Below are positions 36,521 through 48,455 of a stretch of DNA of 64,000 bases, in pieces (position 1 is the stretch's first letter; each line of letters begins with the position of its first letter). The DNA lies in contig NC_084819.1 of NCBI RefSeq assembly GCF_963583255.1, forward strand, positions 13,298,471 through 13,362,470. The letters run 5' to 3'. This DNA is from Pyrus communis (taxonomy: Eukaryota > Streptophyta > Magnoliopsida > Rosales > Rosaceae). The notes under the pieces are model-generated. The model was not told the origin of the DNA, did not search any database, and worked only from the letters and a program-made list of their open reading frames with translations. Both the position numbers and the translations under genes were made by a program.

Positions 36521-36620
36521 CTGTAAGATTCTCCTGAAGCCGTTTTGAATTCTTTGAAATGTGACTATCCCACCACCAAGCATATAACTGTCTGGACTCG
36601 GAATGTAACATGGTTGCCAT
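36521..36620 (-). pseudogene. NETWORKED/KIP1-like NAB-domain first exon fragment
   Basis: The minus-strand ATG at 36620 opens MATMLHSESRQLYAWWWDSH followed by ISKNSKRLQENLT and a GT at 36520. This is the start of the NAB (actin-binding) domain of plant NET1/KIP1 proteins, which link actin to membranes. It has changes from the family pattern I remember (one residue missing after HIS, Lys for Trp). No following NAB exon (DMD..V..M) is present, so this is a lone captured exon. Confidence 0.7.
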
Positions 36621-37439
36621 CACTCCGGTGCAGCACAATAATAGAACTTGTTTTGAGTTGGGAAAGGCCAGATTATCAGTTCAAGGAACTTCCACCCCCA
36701 ATATTCCAGAAAAAGATTTGCAGTTCTCACTCTCACCTTCCACCTGTGCACCAAAATCATCAAAGAAAATATAGAGATCGTTGGATTGGCATAAAGTTCA
36801 CACCAGCAAGAAGATATCAAGACAAAACAAACAATACGAAATTGCATGATACCTCCTCTATTAGACAAATACAATTGATCCAAGGAGATAAGTAACCACT
36901 AAGCAAGAAAACATCATTAAAAACAAAAGCAATGTTGAAAATGAAGTTTTCTTCATTATATGAGAGAGAGAAAAAAAAATCAGGTATCCATAAATTTACC
37001 CCAATAAAACTCAGTACACAGCAGCTTTTTTTAATTTTATAAAATTCATAAAACAAAAAGCCAACTAAAGCACATACCACCTCAATGATCAAATATAGAA
37101 AAGAGTTCATGAGAAAATGAACAAATCAAAGATGGGTGTTTATGTAAGTCAGTTCCAATCGGCAAGTGAACATAAAAATAAAAGGAACATCATAAATACA
37201 TTAGTTTTGAGCAGATGGGTCTACATAAAAACTGCAAGAGCTTCAACCTTTATGAAACCAGAAGATTAAAACCTTACTCAATGAATGATTTAAGAATATT
37301 ATCAACTCATACAATTCAATTGCAATCACAATGGTTCCCTGAAACAATGATTGCAATGGTTCCCTGAAACAATTTCATCTCATTTTCAAGTGAACTGAGT
37401 AAAGATCAAATTATTCAAGGGAAATGAGTGAAAAGTACG
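36621..37439. other. No gene seen
   Basis: AT-rich. The minus side next to 36620 could be captured 5' UTR. ORFs at 36545-36895 and 36817-37110 lack family features. Confidence 0.5.
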
Positions 37440-38110
37440 AGGTGTTTAACGTTTACCTTCAGGAAGACCAGGTCTCCCATATGCATCTACCATGATACTA
37501 TATGAAGCTCTATCGCGTTCACATCCTATGTGCTACATTAGAGAAAAAAATTTCTGCAGCCCCATAAGGAAACCCTGCACAACTGTTGGGGAGCAAAATC
37601 TTATAGAAGTTCGGATATATAGCGCTGCATATCATACAATGGAAGTTTTGTACATTTATACTTGATCAAACCGCTCAAATTAAACTACAGAATCCATCAG
37701 ACTAAACTATAAGCTTCCATAAGGGCATAGTACGCATACACATCAGGCTCGTGCCCTGCTTCTTGCATCTGCTAAAAAATTTCCTCCGCTTTCTCACAAA
37801 GTCCTTCCCTTGCAAATGCATTTACCAAAGCCGAATACATGCATATGTTGGGTCTACATTTCTGACTTTTCATTTCATGAAACAGCTTTAGAGCCATAAA
37901 AGATTTCCTTTCCTGCAGACCATGAGGAGATTTCTGTCGTACCGTTGAATAAGTAAATGACATCTGATGCTGTGAAACTTAATCAGCATAGGGTCATAGA
38001 AAAGCATAGGACTTAAACTCACAGAAACTACAACAAAATGCAGCAAGGCTCACCTTTCCGTATAAATCGTATATGGTTCTGACAATTAGTAGTTTATAGT
38101 TCAATATTTG
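37440..38110 (-). pseudogene. Pentatricopeptide repeat (PPR) protein fragment
   Basis: The minus strand shows consecutive PPR units: a short IYDLYGK end at about 38060, then MALKLFHEMKSQKCRPNICM, YSALVNAFAREGLCEKAEEI (37890-37775), QMQEAGHEPDVYAYYALMEA (to about 37700), GFPYGAAEIF (37560) and RASYSIMVDAYGRPGLPE (about 37500-37456) before a GT. PPR proteins bind organellar RNA. In-frame stops (TAG after AEEIF, TGA after EAYS) and missing stretches show decay. The order matches the At2g35130 type as I remember it. Confidence 0.75.
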
Positions 38111-38399
38111 ATCATACACAGATGTTCTAACTTGGGTTGTGGAAGACTATACGTAGGCTCTGCTGGCGATATCGCAGACTGAACAATTATATTTGTATGC
38201 TTTATCAAATCACAGATATAAACATTGCCTAATGCAAGAAACTAAAAACTGAGGTCCGGCCTTCGATTTTTCCTTCTGCCTAAGCGTGTTAGCTAACAAT
38301 TTCTGTCTTCAATTTTTTCTTCTGTCTAAGCGTGTTAGCTAACAATTTACCAAAGGACTCGAAATATAATATATAAAAAAGACAGAGAAATTTACTCAC
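38111..38399. other. Spacer with a short direct repeat
   Basis: A block of about 35 bases (CTAAGCGTGTTAGCTAACAA core) occurs twice, at 38280 and 38327. No gene. Confidence 0.6.
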
Positions 38400-38568
38400 T
38401 TGTTGCCCTTAATCTTGAACCAAAGTACCAGCACAGTTCTTGTGGGCGGCAGCCAAATCATCCTTGTAAGAACAACCCAATTCAATCGGAGCCCCGAATT
38501 CGTGGCTGTTACTCTCCAAACCCAGATGACAAATCCGACAATCTCTCTATCTACTCTATCCAAATGAA
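38400..38568 (-). pseudogene. RING-CH (RINGv) zinc finger exon fragment
   Basis: After an acceptor (TTTTTTACAG) the minus strand reads RDCRICHLGLESNSHEFGAP, then IELGCSYKDDLAAAHKNCAG, and ends at a donor (CAACAA|GTGAGT). CxxC, the central Cys and HxxC fit the RING-CH domain of plant MARCH-like E3 ligases. The usual CSC is CSY here, losing a zinc ligand. A stop precedes the domain and a one-base shift follows it (LVQD then TAA), so it is a broken captured exon. Confidence 0.7.
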
Positions 38569-38825
38569 CTGTAAAAAATAAAAAATAAAGTAAAATATAA
38601 ATTATGAATTAAATTAAGTAAAATTAAACTTCTCACCTCCACCTCCAGCAGAGCTTTCCCAGATTTCAGCATTAAACAAAATAATAATAAAATAATTAAA
38701 TGGGTTTTCATCTCCGTAACCCATAAACCCTGAAAACCAAAAACCCACAAATCTGCTCTGCCTGAGAAGGCATCCGAGATTCAAATCGGAGAATCGCACA
38801 GAAGGTATTGGAGATTATCACATAC

Positions 38826-38925
38826 CGACTTTGAAGAGATAGGCCTCGGCGGTGGGACAGCCGTCGCTCCCTACACTGTGAACGGAGGTGGCAAGGAAAT
38901 CAATCCAAAAGTCGGGATCGATGAT
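38826..38925 (-). pseudogene. Exon-like fragment of unidentified gene
   Basis: The minus strand has a frame IIDPDFWIDFLATSVHSVGS then PTAEAYLFKV, ending at a donor (AAAGTCG|GTATGT). It looks like real coding sequence, but I do not recognise it. It could be the exon preceding the RING-CH piece or a separate capture. Confidence 0.35.
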
Positions 38926-38997
38926 GTTCTCTCAGTCGACGGCGGCGGAGTGGCGAGTTGCGATGTGGACTCAGGCCTCTCGGCCTCTGGGTTTTAT

Positions 38998-39344
38998 AGG
39001 TCATCCACTCGAAGTTGTCCTTGCGAAGCCTCAGACTGAGAAGAAACCTGATGGGGCTTATTCGTACAATGCCGGGCCTCATGCAAACCACCTTGCACAC
39101 CCACGGTATGGTGGTGGTTTTGGCGGAAATCCATATGGCTCTGTGGGGGCTGGATATGGTGTTGCTGCAGGCTTTCAGCAGGTACATCACTGAATTTACA
39201 TTGGTCCTCTTATGTCTTGGTAATCTAATTTCTTCTAACGGGTTTTGTACATGAACAGCCAATGATATATGGTGGAGGGCCAATGCCAGCAGGAATGCAC
39301 ATGGTGCCTATGGTTTTATCGGATGGTCGAATTGGCCATGTTCC
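38998..39344 (+). pseudogene. hnRNP Q-like (LIF2 type) two-exon fragment
   Basis: Exon 38998-39181 reads GHPLEVVLAKPQTEKKPDGA, then NPYGSVGAGYGV and ends at FQQ|GTACAT. Exon 39259-39344 reads PMIYGGGPMPAGMHMVPMVL, then DGRIGHVP before GTAAGT. This is the segment after the last RRM in LIF2-type hnRNP R/Q proteins, RNA-binding nuclear factors. The RRMs are absent and no further exon follows, so only a fragment remains. It lies in plus orientation, opposite to the neighbouring captured fragments. Confidence 0.75.
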
Positions 39345-39528
39345 GTAAGTTGACATTTGTTCTCAGGGGGAGGTCCTTTAGAATAAAAATTGAAAAAGGT
39401 GAGGGTTGAGAGAGATGGAGAGTTGGGAGAAAGGGAGAGTCTGAAAGAGAATGAAAGAGAAGGGGTTAGAAAGATGAGGGGAAAACAGAGATGACGGGGG
39501 GAAATCAAGGGATGGGATTTCCAATCCT
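39345..39528. other. Spacer, possibly captured intron
   Basis: Purine-rich on the plus strand (GAGAGAGATGGAGAG and similar). No gene. Confidence 0.4.
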
Positions 39529-39868
39529 GAGGTACCGTTTGGTACGTGGGACGGAACGGAACAGAGTGGGACAAGGCGTTCCGTCCCACGTTTGGTGCGA
39601 CTAAAACGGGTGGAACAAACTGTTCCACGGGACGAGTTTTGGGTGAATTTTCGTTCCACCTCACCCCCTGGAACGACTCGTTCCACATTCGTGAAACATA
39701 AAATTATAACCTCTCTGTCTCCTTCTTCTTCCTCCTTGTTTCCATCCGAGGGCATCTTTGCTCCCGCTCCGTTCCGTTCCGTCCTGTCCCGTCCTGTCCC
39801 GTCCCATCCCGTTCCGTCCCGTCCCATCCCGTTCCGTCCCGTCCCATCTGCATACCAAACAATACCTC
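39529..39868. mobile_element. MITE-like element with 30-bp imperfect TIR and GC-rich core
   Basis: The left end GAGGTACCGTTTGGTACG and the inverted right end GAGGTATTGTTTGGTATG form a TIR that continues into GGGACGGAAC. The right half holds about ten CCGTCCCGTCC-type decamers (39765-39846). No clear target duplication. The overlapping ORFs on both strands reflect these simple repeats. Confidence 0.65.
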
Positions 39869-39980
39869 ACTCTCCCTACCCTCCAACCCCTATCTGGGTC
39901 TGCAAACCTACCCACCCCAATCCAACTGATCCAGACGGACGATGTACATCTGTGCTACATGGGTTTGGGAACAGAGGTAC

Positions 39981-40587
39981 TGTAACACCATCTTCAACCC
40001 ATAGAATAGACTTAAAATATAAGCTTTAAAACCCTCCAAATTATCTCTAATTATTGGGTTAAAATAAGCTTCGAGAGAAAATATATCTTTTTAGCTATAT
40101 TCCCTCTAAAATTTAAGCATATCATGAATTATTCTAAAACCACCAAACTGTTATATTTTAAATTTTTTTCATTTATAATGCAACTGTTGTGATCAACTGA
40201 GATCAAATTTAATTGTGAAAAAAAAAAAGATTTGACAATCCAAAATTAAATCTAACGTCTAAATTTTTTTTTTAAAAATGTGTAAATAAAAAATTCGCTT
40301 AAAACTCTATAAATACCTATGTATTTGTATGATTTTGAAATAATTATCCGAATTTAAATATTTTTAGAATAAAATGTTAGTAAAAATATATTAGGATAAC
40401 CTACGTAAATTTTGTTTTCAACAAAGTTCCCGGAAAAAAATATATACTAAAATCATTGTTTAATAATCTTGGGCTAAAATTTTAAGTCATAACCATTGGA
40501 AAAGAAAAACAATTTCCGAGTTATGGTTTAAAATTTTCTGGCTTAAATTTCCAAGCTTTAACCCCAAGGGGTTGGAGGTGATTTTAG
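39981..40587. mobile_element. MITE candidate
   Basis: AT-rich, bounded by ACACCATCTTCAACCC (left) and GGGGTTGGAGGTGATT (right), an imperfect TIR of a type common in plant MITEs. No coding sequence; duplication not certain. Confidence 0.5.
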
Positions 40588-40966
40588 ACCATCTCCAATA
40601 GAGAGGGCAAAAGATTCAAAAACAAAAAAAACAAAAAAATAGTTTGATTGGCCCCAAAATTCATCTTCAACCGATGGTTAGACTATAATTTTGTGGAGCC
40701 CACAGACTATTATTTGGCTAAATGAGCATCGGGCTGGTCAAATGTAGCCTCCCTTTTAGCCTTTTAATTTTTGGGGCCGGCTTCTCAATTGCAATAATTA
40801 TAGAACATCTAATGGTGATTTAATTAAATTTTTTCTTTTTTAACAAACGATATTATATACACTAAGATATTATAATTTAATTTAATTAACTAATAAATTT
40901 AATGTATAAACTTAAAATAATAAACTATTTAGGGGCTATATTTAACATATTCGGTTGGAGATGATA
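40588..40966. mobile_element. Second MITE candidate
   Basis: Bounded by ACCATCTCCAATAG and its inverse CGGTTGGAGATGAT. The inside is AT-rich and non-coding and abuts the previous element. Confidence 0.5.
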
Positions 40967-41332
40967 TAGGAGTATGGCACGACACTGATAACTTAAAAAT
41001 AATTTTTCGCAAGACTAATTCTAGATGTGACTATATTTAACCATTTCAGTTGAAGTTGGCCTAAAAGACACTGGCTTATGGTCACAAACTTTAGGCTTCT
41101 TAGGGTAACATTTTTCATAGGATATTTTAAACGCAACGTGATGAGAAGACCCAAAACTTCCTGCTCATCACAGCATGCAATGTGCAACTATACTGTTTTA
41201 TAGTCCACAAAAATCCATAGGTGGTTACAAACAACCACTTGAATTAAGAATGGCACAAGCATGCTTAGATACATAGACTTCGACCAGCATTAGGTGAATG
41301 TCATTTGCCTAAATGTGTAAGGACCAAATTAA
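40967..41332. other. Intergenic, nothing recognised
   Basis: AT-rich, no ORF with family features on either strand. Confidence 0.6.
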
Positions 41333-41349
41333 TATATATATATATATAG

Positions 41350-41379
<30 letters not shown>
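41333..41379. repeat. Compound microsatellite (TA)n-(CA)n
   Basis: Alternating TA from about 41333, then ACACAC to 41379, forming the exact left border of the viral fragment that follows. Confidence 0.95.
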
Positions 41380-41382
<3 letters not shown>

Positions 41383-42228
41383 TGATCAAATGCTAACAGA
41401 ATTAAAACAGGAAAAGATAGTTCATGTCTTAAAATATCCTTCTCAATCAGAAATATCTTCATCTTCCTCTGAATCAGATGATGATTCGGATTCCATTCAA
41501 AAAGTTGAACAAGCTTTTCAAAACCTTGAACTCAAAAGAATCACCAATAGGCGAGTCAACCCAACATCTCTTACCAAAAATTGGTATCCCAAGCCAACAC
41601 CTTAGGATATCCAGTTTGAGGAAAGAAATATTCAAAATCAATTCTCAGTCTCTTCTGATAAACTCTATGAATGGAATATAGATGGTTTGTCAGAACAAGA
41701 ACTTCCCAACAAACTCCAACATATCTCTATGGTTGCTAATAGTTATATTACCAATCATAATCTTAGCCAATCACAAGTTGTCGACCTTTTGGTCACTGGA
41801 TTTATAGGAATGCTTCATTCCTGGTGGGAGAAACATCTCACAGAGCAATCCAGAAATGAAATAAAAAACGCTGTTAAGAAAGATGAAGAAGGAATATCAA
41901 TCTTTGACGAGCATATTGGACAAGGAGTCCCATATGCAGTTAATACATTGCTTTTCACAATCATCGAACATTTCATAGGAACACCTAGTAATGTCACCTC
42001 TAGGATTCACGACCAACTAAGTAATTTAAGGTGTCCAACCTTAAGTGACTTTAGATGGTATAAAGATGTTTTTATGTCAAGAGTCATGCTCAGATAAGAC
42101 AGTAACCAACCGTTTTGGAAAGAAAAATTTATAAATGGTTTACCAAATCTTTTTGCGCCCAAAATTAGAAGTGTCTTAGTTAACGAAGAAGGTATCATAC
42201 CATATCATAAACTTACTTATGGAAATAT
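41380..42228 (+). pseudogene. Endogenous caulimovirid-like element, fragment A: coat-protein region
   Basis: About 95% similar by eye to 45149-46000 in fragment B. It begins inside the coat-protein region right after the microsatellite. Visible are the Ser/Asp-rich stretch (SSSSSESDDDSDS), the conserved HSWWEKHL block and the HDQLSNLRC block. Stops lie at 41603 and 42095 in the coding frame. At about 42228 it leaves homology with B before the zinc knuckle. An old inactivated copy. Confidence 0.7.
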
Positions 42229-43133
42229 TATACCACAAAAGGCCTTAGCCAATCCATATGATCCATATTCATCCATGCCATCACCTTCAACACCCAGAAC
42301 ACCTAGCTTTGCTAAAACATCCCCATATGTCAAGAAAAACTCAATGGAATACCTTTTCAGCATCCACATTATATTGATAAAAAACAAACACCAGAAAAAA
42401 ATAGCCAAAACACTTCTACCCCCAAATTTCCATCACTTACCAACTGAATCTTTCAAAACACTCAAATATTACCAAGTAATTCTCAGTGAGACATAAAGCA
42501 TTGCTATCAAATCCATTTTCAGTACCATCCACGAAAACAAAATACCTTACCATTCCCTCCACATTGGAAGATTTCTTTTCGAACAAGAATGGGGAATCCC
42601 CCTTTATCAAACCAAACCATTTCATACCCAACATGTTGTCATTCCCAACAACCATTACAATTACTTTGACTACATCTAAGCCTGAACCAACATATTTCTA
42701 CACCAAACATCTGACTTTAGTCACTCTTGGTTCATCACATTTGATAAAAATTTAAGGTTAAACTTCCCAGCATGGTTTCCTAAATGATGGTCTACTTATG
42801 GTCCAACAGCCAGTTTACTGCCTGAAGATCTCATGCAAGTTTTATCATCTGGTTTCCAAAAAAGATTTGATCGAAGCCGGTTCGACGACAGAATTTCCCT
42901 TCTACCGTTGTTCATGGCAAAGTACAAGGTAAATACCGATCAGTCATTTGTTCAATTTTTCTTATTTGTTTATCATAATTGGTATCATGGCATATTTAGC
43001 CCAGATGTTTATACTCCTCATCTTATTCCTCTTCCATCTAGTAGCTTTGAAGATAACAATAATTGTGATAGTGATTGCTTGTATTATAATCATATTTAGA
43101 TTAACCTCAATAGAGAATAGCTTCTGCCCCCAT
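42229..43133 (+). pseudogene. Endogenous caulimovirid-like element, fragment A: downstream ORF region
   Basis: A Pro/Ser-rich linker (SMPSPSTPRTPSFAKTSP, near 42271-42325) is followed by a domain with EWGIPLYQ, FDYI, SHSWFITFDKNLRLNFPAWF and STYGPTASLLPEDLMQ (about 42585-42900). This pattern recurs in plant pararetrovirus-like polyproteins, but its role is unknown to me. Several stops interrupt the frame (near 42678, 42684 and 42785). Protease, RT and RNase H are absent between the coat-protein region and this domain, which points to a large deletion at about 42228. Confidence 0.5.
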
Positions 43134-43150
43134 TTAGTATCAGGGCCAAG
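43134..43150 (+). other. Decayed initiator-tRNA-Met primer-binding site
   Basis: TTAGTATCAGGGCCAAG resembles TGGTATCAGAGC and what usually follows. It lies about 270 bases before the movement-protein frame, where a pararetroviral leader would carry it. Confidence 0.5.
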
Positions 43151-43401
43151 TGAGTGGTAATTGCATTAGCATCTTCATAATCTGCAAGTCAGGTTCATAT
43201 TCAATTTTTCAATTTACAGTTTATCTTATCTGTCGGTCCTCTAAGTTGTTTGTTTTAACTCCCCAACCAAACAATAAGATGTGGTCCAAACAATAAGCCT
43301 CAGGAGAGGCATGAACGGAGCGCCTGAGCGGGGAAGGAGTTTAGCGAATACGCGAGGAAGGTGAATCAATATAAGTTTTCTGTATTTTAATTGATTGTCT
43401 T
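43151..43401 (+). other. Leader of the viral element
   Basis: Non-coding stretch between the primer site and the first coding frame. GC-rich in the middle (AGGAGAGGCATGAACGGAGC). No gene. Confidence 0.4.
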
Positions 43402-44103
43402 GTGAACTTCATGAGTAGATTATTTAGATTTAATTCAATGGCTAGCACTAGCTCTAGATCCAATCTAGGAACAATTCCAGATATTGTTAATGAAGAACAA
43501 AAACTTGATTTTCAAACAGATAATAGTGTTGACTTTGGAGATTGGAAAATGCCCAAGGTTTCGAGTAAAAATATTTACAAAATGAAATGGTCAGTAACTT
43601 CTTTTAGAAGTGAACATCATGTCAAAACAGTTGAAAAAGCTTATGCTCTTAGTAAATAATATGAAACTTGTCAATTGTTCTCTTCTGAACAAATTAAGGC
43701 ACACAAAAAAGATGGTCATAACTACATTCATATTGGCTTAGTTCAAATAGCCGTAAAACCCTTAACACGTAGAGGTCTTAACACCTATATTTTGTTATGT
43801 CCCCGAGATGCTAGAATCACTAATTTTAGTGATAGTATACATGGAATGATCGAGTCAAGCTTATACAATGAACCTATCCATTTTGATTGTTTTCCAGATC
43901 TTACCATAAGTCTTTCAGTTCCCCATATGCTGAAAGCACTCACTCTAAATATCAAGACTTCGGGATATCAAGTTCTTGAAGGAACGCAGCCATTGGCCAT
44001 AATATACAAAGTATATTATAAAGTCACTGGTACAAACATGAATTTTCAAGCCCTAACTAAGAGTCCTAGAGACCACACTCTTCTAATCCAAACCAACCAA
44101 TAA
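43402..44103 (+). pseudogene. Endogenous caulimovirid-like element, fragment B: movement protein
   Basis: Frame 1 encodes a 30K-superfamily cell-to-cell movement protein as found in Caulimoviridae: HNYIHIGLVQIAVKPLTRRG, RDARITNFSDS, and LTLNIKTSGYQVLEG. An in-frame TAA at 43657-43659 splits it, and further stops follow at 44101, 44116 and 44164. I find no frameshift. It is a fossil copy, not expressible as an intact protein. The nearest relatives are petuvirus- or florendovirus-like endogenous sequences, by pattern only. Confidence 0.7.
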
Positions 44104-44169
44104 AATGCAAACATCTAAGTTCCCAGAACCATTAGGTGGTTAGATATTAGTCTACCTTCAGATTGATGT

Positions 44170-46653
44170 TTGATTAATGAAAGCAAACCAGTTGCCATCC
44201 AAAACAGTCTAGTTAATTTAGACAACATAGAACAATATTTTGATGGAACTATTAAAATTAATTTTGATCGTCTAACTAGAAGATCTTGTGAGTCCACCCA
44301 CTCCCATAAATCATTTGCTCATAGTAGGAATTCTTTTTCTGGATCCATACCAATCGATAGGATAGGTCAAGATCAAGAGTTAATCAATTTAATAGCTAAT
44401 AGGAAATTAAAGGATGTAGCCTCCAGTTCATCTGTCACTCAGCAAGAATTAATCAATGATTTGATTAACATCAAGCTAAAGTCTGTCGAAACAACCTGTC
44501 AGGTTACACATCCCATTTACCAACCCTAAGATCAAGGATAACAAACTTCTCCTACATAATTTGATTTTGATGCACGTCAGATTAATCACCAACTCTTAGT
44601 TTTAAACAAACCCTTTAAACCAAATCGGAAAAAGCTCAATGATGATATTGAAGCTGAAGAAAACATTCCAAGAAGAAATATTTTTAGAAACAAATATACC
44701 CAAGAAGAAAAATTAGAAATTCATAAAAAATGGAAAATTTTTATGGAAACACACATATTTGAAGTATTTTTCTTCGATTATGTTGAAAAGTACTATAAGT
44801 CTGAAAAGAAACCAGAGGTACTAACCAAAGAAAATTGGCTTAAGGAAGACAAAACTGTTGTCTCCTCTAGTCATCCTCCACAAGAAACAATTCTTATCAC
44901 CATTGCGAATACTCAAATTCCAGCTACTCCTTTTAAACTTCCAAAGTTTGATGCAAGAGTAAAACCCATCATTGAACAAAATAATTTTACCAATGAGAGT
45001 CTTCACACTATTGGTAAACAACTTGACAAAATTGAAACAAAAATTGACAAACTCTCTCAACCAAAATCGTTAATTAGGGAAAAACCCTTGGTTAACTTTT
45101 CAAAATTATCTTCAAAGGCCATAGCCTTGAAAACAATCTCCATAAGCCAAAAAATTGATCAAATGCTAACAAAATTAAAACAGGAAAAGACAGTTCATGT
45201 CTTAAAATATCCTTCTCAATCAGAAATATCTTCATCTTCATCTGAATCAGATGATGATTCGGATTCCATTCAAAAAGTTGAACAAGCTTTTCGAAACCTT
45301 GAACTCAAAAGAATCACCAATAGGCGAGTCAACCCAACGTCTCTTACCAAAAATTGGTATCCCAGGCCAACACCTCCGGATATCCAGTGTGAGGAAATAA
45401 ATATTCAAAATCAATTCTCAATCTCTTCTGATAAACTCTATGAATGGAATATAGATGGTTTGTTAGAACAAGAACTTCTCAACAAACTCCAACATATCTC
45501 TATGGTTGCTAATAGTTATATTACCAATCATAATCTCAACCAATCACAAGTTGTCAACCTTTTGGTCACTGGATTTACAGGAATGCTTCATTCTTGGTGG
45601 GAGAAACATCTCACAGAGCAATCCAGAAATGAAATAAAAAACGCTGTTAAGAAAGATGAAGAAGGAATACCAATCTTTGACGAGCATATTGGACAAGGAG
45701 TCCCAGATGCAGTCAATACATTGCTTTTCACAATCATCGAACATTTCATAGGAACACCTAGTAATGTCACCTCTAGGATTCACGACCAACTAAGTAATTT
45801 AAGGTGTCTAACCTTAAGTGACTTCAGATGATATAAAGATGTTTTAATGTCAAGGGTCATGCACAGAGAAGACAGTAACCAACCGTTTTGGAAAGAAAAA
45901 TTTATAAATGGTTTACCAAATCTTTTTGCACGCAAAATTAGAAGTGTCTTAGTAAACGAAGAAGGTATCATACCATATCATACCCTTACTTATGGAAATA
46001 CTATTAATATTATCCAGAAGGAAGGATTGAAAATGTGTATTAATATGAAATTTTCAAAACAAGTTAACAAAGACAAATCCATAGCCAAGTATGAGCTCGG
46101 AACATTCTGTGAACAATATGGATTACCTCCTATTGCTAAATCTCAAGTCTATCATAAGTACTCAGGTAGACAATACCCCAAATACAATAAATATAAATCC
46201 AAAAATAAACATTTTGAAACTAATCAGTTTTATGAAAAACCCAAAACCAATAAGTGGAAAAGGAAACCCTTCGGGAAAATCCACTCTAAAAATCCAAAAC
46301 AAAAAGGCAATTGCTACAAGTGTGGCAAATATGGCCATTACACCAATGATTGTCGTGTCAAGAAAACTATTAACCAATTGAAGATCTCTGAGGAAAAGAA
46401 ACTTCAGTTAATCCAAGTCTTAGAACTTAGGAACACAGACAATAGTCAATCAGAAGATGATTTGGAATTATCCTTTTCTGATAATAGTTCATCAACCAAC
46501 CTTTCATCCCCTGACATCAAGCTAGGATGTACCGATGCTTGTTGTAACAAAATCTCAGTTCTTAACAAATAAGAAGAACATAAAGATCTTCTAATTGAAC
46601 TAATAAGCAAGGTCGATGATCCTGAACTTAAATTTTCAAATAAGGGCATAATC
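44170..46653 (+). pseudogene. Endogenous caulimovirid-like element, fragment B: coat protein with zinc knuckle
   Basis: Continues frame 1 of the movement protein. Open blocks: 44170-44526, 44743-45828 and 45847-46569, separated by stops at 44527, 44539, 44557, 45829 and 46570. Seen are an N-terminal helical part, the Ser/Asp-rich stretch, HSWWEKHL, a basic region (about 46180-46300) and a CCHC knuckle CYKCGKYGHYTNDC (46312-46353), typical of caulimovirid capsid proteins. The copy ends at about 46653 against copia sequence; protease and RT are missing. Confidence 0.7.
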
Positions 46654-48449
46654 TATTATCTATTGAGGTTAATCTGAATATGATTATGGTAACCTTGTTG
46701 TGTTACAAGTAGGAAAGGAAGCGTTATGAGATGAATGAAACAATGCGATATGATGCATGCCTTATGGTGCAAGGTTTCTCTCAAACGTCCTGTGATTAAT
46801 AGCAGCATTATGAAATGTTGTTAGTGTTTTCTCCATGGGGATATAGATACGGAGATTTACATGTAAGTTCCCGAATAATTACAATGACTGGTTCAAATAG
46901 TTCCAAAACCACAGAACACCCTCGTAACTTGTTTTGAGGCGTTCACTTATGGATTGAAAAATCCGACAGATGTGGTATACCCATCTACGTGATTATTTGA
47001 TCAGTCAGGGATGAATTATGCCCTTGCGTGCTAAATTATGAAGTCTTATTCCAAATTGCTAGAGTTACAATTTATGTCGTTAACACGAATCTCACTAAGA
47101 CTTCGGAAGAGCTTGAGAAAACTGCCTCGCACCTGAAGATGGAATTTGAGATGAAGGATCTTGGGAAAACTCGTTTATGCCTTAACCTGAAGTTGAAGCA
47201 TTGTTCTGACGATATTTTGGTCTACCAGTCGAAGTACACCCCGAATGTGTTACCTTTGAGTATACCTTTGATTGTCCATACGTTATATGCAAATGAGACC
47301 TTGAAGAGGTTATGGAATTTGAAATTCCATATATGAGTTCAACTTTGCGCTTCGCTGTACTTAGCTCATTGTATTTAGACAAGACATCTCATTTACTGTT
47401 GATCTTGGTAAAGATGCAGCAGCGCGTCTACACGCAACCACTGAACTGGTATTAAAGACGTACCCTGAAAGTACCACATGGGCAAATCCCAACGCATCTC
47501 AATGGATCCAAACCCTCTGATCCTTGGAATGATGCTTGCCTTGTTTGTTATGCTGACGCTGGTTACTTATCAAACTCGTACAAGGTAAAGTCCCCAAATG
47601 GTTATGTCTTTACCGTTAGGGATATCGCAATATCTTGAAGGTCCACGATATGACCTTAGTTGTGAAATCTTCGAATCGTTCCAAGACTCATCTCACTTCA
47701 CTACGCCACAAGTGAGACATGGTTAGGAGTTCTTGTTGAGAATTTTGAAGTACTTGCTGTGTTTTCATCCATTGTTGAGTCCTGACAACGATCCATGAAG
47801 ATTATGCCACATGTATCAACCCGACCAAACCATGATACATCAATGAAGTCAACGCCAAGACATATTGCACCTACATCTACATCAGCAAAGCATCAGGAGA
47901 TTGAAGTCATGTAAGCCGATCCCAGACAACCTTGCCGACCTCTACATGACGTCACTGCCAAAGTCAACCTTCCAGAAGCTTGTCTGAGGAATTGGTATGC
48001 CTAACTATCATATGCAATGCTTGTAGTTCTCATTTGGAAGTTATGTCAAACTCAGGGAGAGTATCCAGAAGTATACTCACTTGATCTTAATGTACTCTTT
48101 TTCCCTACAATTAGGAGCATTTTTCCCACTAGGTTTTTGCTACATAACTAGGGTTTAACGAGGCACCCATCTTGTGCTAATCATGCCCTTGTGAGCTATT
48201 CTACTTGTGTCCAAAAGACGTATAGTTTTGACTTAATGCAACTTCCCACTTTTCTCCTTAGACTATGGGTTTTTCCCCACCTTGGGTTTTACCATAGCGA
48301 GGTTTTGTGAGTTTTACTTTTTATGCATTCTTCCGTTGATTTGAGACTCGCATTCGCCCATTGTACCGACGACTTCATCAATTGTACTTGCTTCATCACT
48401 GAAGACCTGATGCGCCATTTACTTGAGTATTTACACACTCAAGGGGGAG
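46654..48449 (+). pseudogene. Ty1/copia pol remnant (reverse transcriptase and RNase H), heavily decayed
   Basis: Scattered copia motifs in plus orientation: LMVQGFSQTS (about 46770), AFTYGLKNPTD (46940), EFEMKDLGKTRLCLNLKLKH (47150-47205), SKYTPNVL, and the RNase H-like YADAGYLSNSYK with SPNGYVF (47550-47610). The RT active site YVDD is altered to YVVN (about 47072-47083). Frames are broken throughout. From about 47650 to 48440 it is the 3' end of the internal region. The polypurine run AAGGGGGAG (48441-48449) precedes the LTR. Confidence 0.75.
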
Positions 48450-48455
48450 TGTTGC

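Noticed and set aside
39378..40029. Cluster of Arg/Gly/Asp- or Pro/Ser-rich ORFs on both strands
   Set aside because: Translations of the CCGTCCC-type decamer repeats in a MITE-like element.
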